Below are positions 1-5,414 of a stretch of 8,702 bases of DNA, one piece after another. A program made the translations under genes and the position numbers. The notes beneath the pieces are model-generated. The model did no database searches and was not told where the DNA came from. It saw nothing but the letters and a program-made list of their open reading frames with translations. Origin of the DNA: Candidatus Poribacteria bacterium (GTDB lineage: Bacteria > Poribacteria > WGA-4E > WGA-3G); the NCBI GenBank assembly GCA_009842375.1, contig VYFM01000623.1:1-8702 (forward strand), written 5' to 3'. Each line of letters starts with the position of its first letter. Positions within the stretch are counted from its first letter, which is position 1.

Positions 1-17
1 GCAAACTAAAAGTTTGC
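1..17. repeat. Perfect inverted repeat (7-bp stem, AAA loop), cut by the window edge
   Basis: GCAAACT (1-7) is the exact reverse complement of AGTTTGC (11-17), separated by AAA. The right flank continues GCGCTAC, so the palindrome may extend further left beyond the window. There is no T-tract after it, which argues against a plus-strand intrinsic terminator. It may be the end of a terminator-like or dispersed palindromic element belonging to the sequence on the left. Confidence 0.5.
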
Positions 18-175
18 GCTACAGAAATGTCCTGTTAATTATAAAGTTCACTATAGTTTTAAGATTTGTAAGTGGATAAGTGTTACTAAGCGTTTATATT
101 GTAGTTCGTTTAGAGTGTAATCGCCCCGCGATATGTCTAATACCTAATTAACGAGATTTATCTTATTTTTCGACG

Positions 176-202
176 GTAGGTGCGGTTTCCTAACCGCACT
201 TG
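176..202. repeat. Hairpin palindrome A, starting GTAGG (8-bp perfect stem, TCCT loop)
   Basis: GTGCGGTT (180-187) and AACCGCAC (192-199) are exact reverse complements around the loop TCCT. With G-U pairs the RNA stem extends to 177-187/192-202. A T-run lies on the far side (166-170), but in the minus-strand reading it is about 9 bases after the stem base, so a terminator is not convincing. The unit begins with GTAGG, as does the hairpin 40 bases downstream, suggesting members of one small repeat family. Confidence 0.6.
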
Positions 203-218
203 GACCAAATATCTGTCA

Positions 219-242
219 GTAGGGACGAGGTCTCCTCACCCG
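219..242. repeat. Hairpin palindrome B, starting GTAGG (imperfect)
   Basis: GAGG (227-230) pairs with CCTC (234-237) around TCT. After a 2-base mismatch on each side, GG (223-224) pairs with CC (240-241). It opens with GTAGG (219-223) and has TCCT near its centre, as palindrome A does. It looks like a decayed copy of a related palindromic unit. No T-tract follows. Confidence 0.4.
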
Positions 243-268
243 TGCAAACAAGGCGAATCAGGTTAATT

Positions 269-277
269 TGGTATAAT
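269..277 (+). promoter_or_regulatory. Possible upstream promoter, extended -10 box only
   Basis: TGGTATAAT is a perfect TATAAT hexamer (272-277) with an upstream TGn extension (269-271). At 16-18 bp spacing I see no -35-like hexamer, so any activity would rest on the extended -10. A transcript from here would start near 284 and carry a leader of about 170 bases to the first gene. The same 11-base sequence follows this box and the better promoter at 412-420. Confidence 0.3.
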
Positions 278-288
278 CTGTGTCGGGG

Positions 289-299
289 TTTCACTGTTG
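289..299 (+). repeat. Direct repeat TTTCACTGTTG, copy 1
   Basis: This 11-base word recurs exactly at 435-445. Copy 1 begins 12 bases after the end of the -10 box at 272-277, near the expected start of any transcript from that promoter. Confidence 0.5.
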
Positions 300-391
300 T
301 TCTACCCTACCTACAAAGTATCTATTGAATTGTGAAAACTATATCAGAAAAACCGAAAACTAAATAACCCTGATTAATGTCATCTGAGAGA

Positions 392-420
392 TTGTCTTTA
401 TCGCTCCATTGTGTTATAAT
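392..420 (+). promoter_or_regulatory. Probable sigma-70-type promoter of the glycosyltransferase operon
   Basis: TTGTCT (392-397, four of six matches to TTGACA) and a perfect TATAAT (415-420) are separated by 17 bp, and TGT (412-414) gives an extended -10. The predicted start is around 426-428, leaving a leader of about 30 bases before the ATG at 457. This is the best promoter in the window and sits just ahead of the first gene of the cluster. Operators cannot be assigned, although the direct repeat at 435-445 lies in the initial transcribed region. Confidence 0.7.
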
Positions 421-434
421 TGCGGTTAGTTTTA

Positions 435-445
435 TTTCACTGTTG
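435..445 (+). repeat. Direct repeat TTTCACTGTTG, copy 2
   Basis: This is the exact second copy of the word at 289-299. It begins 15 bases after the end of the -10 box at 415-420 and runs up to the Shine-Dalgarno site. It would lie in the 5' leader of the mRNA, so it could be a transcription-factor site, a leader element, or a remnant of a local duplication. Confidence 0.5.
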
Positions 446-450
446 AAGGA
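445..450 (+). promoter_or_regulatory. Ribosome binding site of the first GT9 gene
   Basis: GAAGGA ends 6 bases before the ATG at 457. It supports that start even though the protein then has about 15 residues ahead of the usual GT9 first strand. Confidence 0.65.
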
Positions 451-456
451 AAAGAT

Positions 457-1521
457 ATGTCTTTGAGTAGTTCACAAAACGGAGAGATACTCCGTGACAT
501 AGATAAGATACTCATTATCCGCACTGATGGTATTGGAGATTTATTGAACTCAACACCAGCAATTGCTCTGTTGCATCAGAACTATCCATCAGCAGAAATA
601 ACGGTATTGGCAAGTTCACTCAATGCCCCTGTATTAGTTGGTAATCCAGATGTTGACAAAGTGCTTGTGTTTGACAGACAGAGAGAACATCGGGGATTAT
701 CTGAGCAGATTCATTTTATGAATGGATTACGTAAGGAGAAATATAACCTCGTTGTTGCGATGCAAACCGCTTCATTGTCTCATTGTATTGCCTTTCTTTC
801 AGGTGCTACATATCGTTTAGGTCGCTATCAGAAAAGGTTTAAATCAACACTAACACATACATGGCGTGGAAGATACCGAAAAGGTGAAACCCATGAGGCA
901 GACAGAAACTTGGACTTAGTAAGGTTAATCTGTCAAGGTGAAAGTGAACGTAAACTTGTTTTCAACCTATTACCTGATGAGATTAGGACAGCAGAAACAG
1001 GTCTTGAGTCTTTAGGTATCAGCAATGGAACATTTCTTATCGGCATGCATCCAGGTGGGAGTTCTTTTGACAAACGGTGGCCCGAAGAGCAATATGCAGC
1101 ACTTGCAGACAGACTTGTTCAACAATACGATGCTACGATACTTATTTTTTACGGTCCAGACGAAGAAGAACTGGCTGACAATATACAGAAGTCAATGCAG
1201 TCAGATGCAGCTGTTTACGCACCAGAGACAATTCGTGGTTTGGGTGCAATGTTATCTTGTTGTGACATGTTTGTGTGTAATGATTCCGGTCCGATGCACC
1301 TTGCTGCAGCACTGGATATACCAACCACGGCTATTTTCGGTCCCACCGATCATGTTGCATGGCATCCAATGAGTGAAAACGCATCTGTTGTCAGGAGAGA
1401 TATGCCGTGCTGGCCCTGTAGCGCCCACAAGTGCAAAATCGGATGGGAATGCACCAAAAAACTACCCATTGAAATGGTTTGGAATACAACATCTATGACC
1501 ATAAAAGCGATCCAAAAATGA
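457..1521 (+). CDS. Glycosyltransferase family 9 protein (heptosyltransferase-like)
   Basis: This 354-residue cytoplasmic or membrane-associated enzyme belongs to the family of ADP-heptose:LPS heptosyltransferases, GT-B fold enzymes that transfer a sugar from a nucleotide donor to a surface glycan. The N-terminal motif DGIGDLLNSTPAI (24-36) carries the Asp (D28) that matches the WaaC catalytic Asp. The donor-side domain shows HPGGS (198-202) with K206 RW after it, NDSGPMH (275-281) and FGPT (294-297). The C-terminus has the Cys cluster common in this family (C318, C321, C326, C332). About 15 residues precede the usual start, but the promoter and Shine-Dalgarno site support the ATG used. Its stop overlaps the next start as ATGA. 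Fold and family are clear; true heptose specificity is not shown, and other donors are known or suspected in GT9. Confidence 0.9.
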   Translation: MSLSSSQNGEILRDIDKILIIRTDGIGDLLNSTPAIALLHQNYPSAEITVLASSLNAPVLVGNPDVDKVLVFDRQREHRGLSEQIHFMNGLRKEKYNLVVAMQTASLSHCIAFLSGATYRLGRYQKRFKSTLTHTWRGRYRKGETHEADRNLDLVRLICQGESERKLVFNLLPDEIRTAETGLESLGISNGTFLIGMHPGGSSFDKRWPEEQYAALADRLVQQYDATILIFYGPDEEELADNIQKSMQSDAAVYAPETIRGLGAMLSCCDMFVCNDSGPMHLAAALDIPTTAIFGPTDHVAWHPMSENASVVRRDMPCWPCSAHKCKIGWECTKKLPIEMVWNTTSMTIKAIQK

Positions 1522-2765
1522 AAATTGCAATTGCAGCTTGGGGTACTACTGGAGATGTATATCCTCTATTAGCTCTCTCAGAACGATTGTTAAGAAGAAA
1601 TCATCACATCCGTATCTGTGCACCGACCCTCTATAAGGACAAGATTATTGACATCGGAGCAGACTATTATGAGGTAGGTGTTGCATTTGATTTGGTAGAA
1701 TTTCACCACACGATGGATACAATGATTTCAATGCGCGACCCTATGGCTACACTTCTGATCGTAGCAAAGGAAGGGATTCTGCGTCGCGGAGAAAAGTGGC
1801 ATTACGACTGCCTTGAGGCGATGAAAGGGTATGACTTGGTGATATGCCATTCCGTAGACATTCCGGCACAAGAGGCTGCCATCAAGAATGGTATACCATG
1901 GCTTACTGTAACATATTGCCCCGGTTTTATAAAGACACCAGATAACCCACCATATCCGTTTCCTAATTGGAATCGGACGTTCAACAGCATAATATGGAAA
2001 TTAGTAAGGCTAAGGCTCAAATATTCTGTTGATCCACTTTTCAATCAGTTTATCGTCTCTGTCGGTGGGAAACCGAGGGCTTTTATGGCTTCTGACGAGA
2101 TTTATTCACCATATATGAATCTCATTGCTGCATCTCCATCTATATGTCCACCCGCTAATTTAACACCAAACCATGAATATACAGGTGTTTGGCATTTTGC
2201 ACAGCCCGATTATACACCACCATCAGAACTCACAGAATTTTTAGCAGATGGCACGCCGCCTATAGTCATTACGTTTGGGTCTATGGGAGGCAGTGATGGG
2301 AAAGAGACAACAGAGATATTGGTTGAAGCAATCAAAATGACAGACCAACGTGCAATTATCCAAGCAGGTTGGGGTCTGTTAGGCACACAAGAAGTGATAC
2401 CAAATATTTATTGCACAGAATATGTGCCACATCGGTGGTTATTTCCACAGGCGCGTTGCGTTGTGCATCACGGTGGTGCTGGTACAACAGCATCAGTTTG
2501 TCGTGCCAAAGTGCCATCAGTCGTTGTGCCACATATCGGTGATCAATTCTATTGGGGAAAGTTACTATATGACTTGGGTGTTGCCCCAAAGAGTCTACCT
2601 CGACGTAAACTCACTCCTGAACGTCTTGCACAACGGATTAATAGAGTTATGTCAACACCAGCAATGACTGAACGCGCAAAAACCATAGGCATACAGATAG
2701 CGTCTGAAGACGGTTTGGCTACTGCGGTTGACTTGATTGAATCCTTCCCCTTGTCTCAACAATGA
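1518..2765 (+). CDS. Glycosyltransferase family 1 (UGT / sterol-glucosyltransferase-like)
   Basis: This 415-residue GT-B enzyme resembles the bacterial GT1 group that includes RhlB-like, antibiotic and sterol glycosyltransferases. The N-terminal motif GTTGDVYPLLAL (9-20) is the acceptor-domain signature with Asp, as in sterol/lipid types. The C-terminal half has FGSMG (253-257), PHRWLFP (304-310), the nucleotide-sugar signature HHGGAGTT (317-324), and PHIGDQFYW (338-346), whose D342 Q343 normally contact the sugar. The ATG at 1518 is chosen because it gives the family N-terminus MKIAIAAWGTTGD and an ATGA overlap with the upstream stop. A start at 1479 would add 13 unrelated residues and a 43-base overlap. 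No signal peptide or membrane helix is visible. The likely acceptor is lipophilic or a lipid-linked glycan shared with the flanking GT9 enzymes, by inference from context. Confidence 0.9.
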   Translation: MKIAIAAWGTTGDVYPLLALSERLLRRNHHIRICAPTLYKDKIIDIGADYYEVGVAFDLVEFHHTMDTMISMRDPMATLLIVAKEGILRRGEKWHYDCLEAMKGYDLVICHSVDIPAQEAAIKNGIPWLTVTYCPGFIKTPDNPPYPFPNWNRTFNSIIWKLVRLRLKYSVDPLFNQFIVSVGGKPRAFMASDEIYSPYMNLIAASPSICPPANLTPNHEYTGVWHFAQPDYTPPSELTEFLADGTPPIVITFGSMGGSDGKETTEILVEAIKMTDQRAIIQAGWGLLGTQEVIPNIYCTEYVPHRWLFPQARCVVHHGGAGTTASVCRAKVPSVVVPHIGDQFYWGKLLYDLGVAPKSLPRRKLTPERLAQRINRVMSTPAMTERAKTIGIQIASEDGLATAVDLIESFPLSQQ

Positions 2766-3739
2766 AAAAAATCCTTGTTTTCAGTTTCAGTTTCATCGGT
2801 GATGCAGTGCTTTCCACCACCGTTATCCAACCCCTGCGATCACATTTTTCGGATACCCATCTAACCTTCCTGACTGGTCCAAGTCCCTATAACCTTCTTG
2901 CCAAGGATCCCCAAATTGATGCCATTCTTGTTTATGATAACCGAGGTGAACATGCTGGTTTGAAAGGTAGAATAAAACTTATCAAATCCTTACGTCGTGA
3001 GAAATATGACCTTATTGTGAATCTGCGGGATAGTTTCATAGCACGATGTATCGGTGCGGAACATTGGGGATTGGTGCGTGGGGAAAGGGAACGGCATGCT
3101 GTTACCCGATATCTTGAAGTTCTGAGCAGGCAGGGAATTGATACGACAGATGCTCATCCTCAATTACAATTGACTGAGACTGAGCAAGCTACGGCTAACC
3201 GTTTTCTTAAGGAAACAGGTGTTAAGTCGGAGGGATTGTTAATTGGTGTTCATCCGGGAGGAAATTGGGAGTACAAACTGTGGAGCGCGGAGAAATTTGC
3301 ACAACTTGCATGTACTTTGTGTGAAGAAGAGAACGTATCAATTTTACTCTTCGCAGGACCGAATGAACGAGAACTACAAACACAGGTTGCAGATATGATG
3401 AGTTCATCACCCATCTTTGTTGACACACCGAATTTACGGGAAGTAGCAGCATTGATTGCTACCTGTGATGTCTATATTGGTAATGACACAGGTCCAATGC
3501 ATATCGCTGCTGCTGTAGGAACACCTGTTGTCGCACTTTTCGGTTCAACGAACCATATACGGAGCGGTCCTTACGGTGAAAAGCACACAGTTCTACAGAG
3601 TGGCATAGACTTAGGTTGCAATCCGTGTCATCCGGGGCGGAATCCAGGTGGTTGTGGTGCTGGGAGTTGTGCAGTGATTGATGGGATTACGGTGGAGCAG
3701 GTGTTGGAGGTTATACGACTTATTGGATTGCAGAAGTAG
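2762..3739 (+). CDS. Glycosyltransferase family 9 protein (second heptosyltransferase-like)
   Basis: This 325-residue protein is a second GT9 member and a paralogue of the first gene of the operon. It begins at the usual family start, MKKILVFSFSFIGDAV, with D14 at the catalytic-Asp position. Further signatures are HPGGNWEYKLW (164-174), with K172 where the family binds phosphate, NDTGPMH (241-247) and FGSTNH (260-265). A Cys-rich tail follows (C286, C289, C298, C303). The segment around 58-90 (GEHAGL, then LRREKYDLIV) closely matches GEH/REHRGL and LRKEKYNLVV in the first gene, so the two probably arose by duplication. The start overlaps the previous stop as ATGA and no Shine-Dalgarno is apparent. 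It likely adds a different sugar or linkage to the same glycan. Specificity is unknown. Confidence 0.9.
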   Translation: MKKILVFSFSFIGDAVLSTTVIQPLRSHFSDTHLTFLTGPSPYNLLAKDPQIDAILVYDNRGEHAGLKGRIKLIKSLRREKYDLIVNLRDSFIARCIGAEHWGLVRGERERHAVTRYLEVLSRQGIDTTDAHPQLQLTETEQATANRFLKETGVKSEGLLIGVHPGGNWEYKLWSAEKFAQLACTLCEEENVSILLFAGPNERELQTQVADMMSSSPIFVDTPNLREVAALIATCDVYIGNDTGPMHIAAAVGTPVVALFGSTNHIRSGPYGEKHTVLQSGIDLGCNPCHPGRNPGGCGAGSCAVIDGITVEQVLEVIRLIGLQK

Positions 3740-3784
3740 TTGATACCCAATAAATCAATACCTTTTACAATCTATCCTAATATC

Positions 3785-5413
3785 TCATTTACTTTTTAGT
3801 CGGATATCACCTACTGATGTACGCAATTTCAGCAACTTTCCTCCTCCGTTGACGGTTCCATGTAACCTCTTATTTTGGATTTCGGTTCCTTGCACATGGA
3901 AATCCGTTGAAATACTTCCTGCTTTTGTTTGAGCATCAATTTCGGCTGCGAGGTTAGATATCAGCGTAAAAACTATATCACCATCAGATGACTTTAAATT
4001 CCAGTCATGTTTAGGTTGAGTTGAAGTTTCAGCGTGGATGTCACCTTCTGAAGTTTTTACATCAACTTTACCTTGACAATTTGCCAAAGTAATGTCACCA
4101 TCAGAAGATCTGCCGAAGATAATACCCTTGACTTTCTCAAGTCGTAGATCACCTGCAGAGGTCTGAGTGTTAACTGTACCAAAAATGTTTTTTCCGGTTA
4201 TATCTCCTGCAGAACTTTGTGCTTGCACCTTTCCAGTAACCCCTTCTATGGAAAGATCACCTGATGGTGTGTTTAAATCAACATTGTATTTTTTAGGCAC
4301 TGTTACCTGAAAACGAATTTTCAGATCATTTTGTTGTCTACGCCAGTAGTTTCGACCATTTTCAAATTCACCTTTAATGGTTAGATTGGAACCTTCTTTA
4401 TTGAAAGTTACCTTAAAATCGTCAAGTGCATCTTGGGAAATATCTAACTCATTTTTGGATTCTTTTGTCACTATAACCTGAGCTATATCATGGTCAGCAG
4501 ATTGCACATCAATATTACCAATGTCCGTATCAATAGTTAATCGTCCACCTGCATTTATATCGAAAGCTTTTTCAATCCTGTTTAAATCTGATTTCCGCTG
4601 ACCTGTAATATCTTTTGTGTGCGTAGGATTGATTGAACCGCCATTGGAATCTGCTAAATGCTTTTTTAATATAGTTGAGGACACCGCAAAGGAACTGTCA
4701 CCTACTTTGACAATATTATCGCTAATTTTAATCCCTCCAATACTTTTTCCTCCACTACTTTTTGTTTTTATAGACACGCTATTGCCCTTTCCAACTGATA
4801 AATCTATGTTTCCATCATTGTAAACAAATTCACTACTTAACTCTGACAACAGCATTGAGATTCCTATGACTTCACCTTTGCTATTTAGTATTGGACTACC
4901 GATATTTTTCCTTGAAATTGGATTTGAAACCCTCAAATACTTTCCGTTTTTAGAATTGCCTTTTACAGTGCCTTTCACCAATTCAGGTTTTGACGGATCA
5001 CTGATAGTGTAAACTGTTTCGCTATGTTTAGTTTTATTGCTAATAGATAATAACGGTTTGACACCGGGAATTGAGATATTTAAGAACGCTAAATGGTCTA
5101 ATTTATTGGGCACAGTTATGCTATCAACCTGATATCTTGTTCTTTTACCAACCAGTTTAACATAAACTTCAAGACCTTTTGGTAGTGGGTTAAAGTCATT
5201 TAGGTTGGAGAGATGGGTTGCTACCTTATTTTGTGAGACGAAGAATCCCAACCCGCGTGAAACTGTTTTACCATGGATATTATCAAATTCTATTGCAACA
5301 ATAGAATTTAACGCATCTTTTACAGCACTGGGTTTGTGTTGTGCGGAAACAGTTAAAGTTAGACTGGATAGAAAAAGCAATAGAACTGTGGTGAACAATA
5401 AAATACGTTTCAT
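3785..5413 (-). CDS. Exported degenerate trypsin/HtrA-like domain fused to a DUF4097-type beta-repeat domain
   Basis: This 542-residue protein starts with a signal peptide (1-24, hydrophobic core 4-20, likely cleavage after VSA), with no lipobox. Residues 31-253 retain trypsin-like signatures: GLGFFVS (54-60), LAFL (108-111), IGSPILNSKGEVIGI (171-185) and an end like FAIPVNYLKxLL (FAVSSTILKKHL, 242-253). The catalytic positions are changed: the TNYH-type His is S69, the Asp just before LA is H107 (a D sits one residue earlier), and the GNSGGP Ser is I171. A Gly/Ser/Lys-rich insert (about 200-240) precedes the fold's last segment. Residues 285-542 are DUF4097-like, with repeats of T/S-S-x-GD-I/L every 18 residues (383-460), then further copies at 475-480 and 532-537. 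The gene is coupled to copA. It is probably a periplasmic or surface binding/scaffold protein, not an active protease; the role is inferred. Confidence 0.75.
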   Translation of the reverse strand: MKRILLFTTVLLLFLSSLTLTVSAQHKPSAVKDALNSIVAIEFDNIHGKTVSRGLGFFVSQNKVATHLSNLNDFNPLPKGLEVYVKLVGKRTRYQVDSITVPNKLDHLAFLNISIPGVKPLLSISNKTKHSETVYTISDPSKPELVKGTVKGNSKNGKYLRVSNPISRKNIGSPILNSKGEVIGISMLLSELSSEFVYNDGNIDLSVGKGNSVSIKTKSSGGKSIGGIKISDNIVKVGDSSFAVSSTILKKHLADSNGGSINPTHTKDITGQRKSDLNRIEKAFDINAGGRLTIDTDIGNIDVQSADHDIAQVIVTKESKNELDISQDALDDFKVTFNKEGSNLTIKGEFENGRNYWRRQQNDLKIRFQVTVPKKYNVDLNTPSGDLSIEGVTGKVQAQSSAGDITGKNIFGTVNTQTSAGDLRLEKVKGIIFGRSSDGDITLANCQGKVDVKTSEGDIHAETSTQPKHDWNLKSSDGDIVFTLISNLAAEIDAQTKAGSISTDFHVQGTEIQNKRLHGTVNGGGKLLKLRTSVGDIRLKSK

Positions 5414-5414
5414 A

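Larger units (their letters stand above)
1..456. other. Non-coding leader region upstream of the glycosyltransferase operon
   Basis: I find no credible coding region here: reading frames are short, lack start sites with ribosome binding sites, and none continues in from the left edge for more than a few dozen codons. What it does hold is three small perfect or near-perfect hairpins, two extended -10 promoter boxes and an 11-base direct repeat, listed separately. No hairpin is followed directly by a T-run, so no intrinsic terminator for an upstream plus-strand gene is apparent. Confidence 0.7.

Noticed and set aside
38..55. Minus-strand -10-like boxes (TATAAT from 43-38, TATAGT from 55-50) suggesting a divergent promoter
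   Set aside because: No -35-like hexamer occurs at 16-18 bp for either, and AT-rich sequence gives such hexamers often.
256..375. Inverted 7-base match AATCAGG (256-262) / CCTGATT (369-375)
   Set aside because: Over 100 bases apart, with no extension of pairing on either side; expected by chance in this length.
1..456. CRISPR array, tRNA or riboswitch in the long non-coding stretch
   Set aside because: There are no regularly spaced direct repeats, no cloverleaf-like set of stems with T-loop sequence, and no riboswitch core that I recognise.
1479..1517. Earlier ATG for the GT1 gene adding 13 residues
   Set aside because: The extra residues do not fit the family N-terminus, no ribosome binding site precedes this ATG, and the ATG at 1518 gives the same ATGA overlap seen at the next junction.
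3740..3784. Possible bidirectional terminator between the convergent clusters
   Set aside because: TTGAT (3740-3744) and ATCAA (3754-3758) give only a 5-bp AT-rich stem with a short TTTT (3763-3766) after it. This is too weak to call a terminator on either strand.
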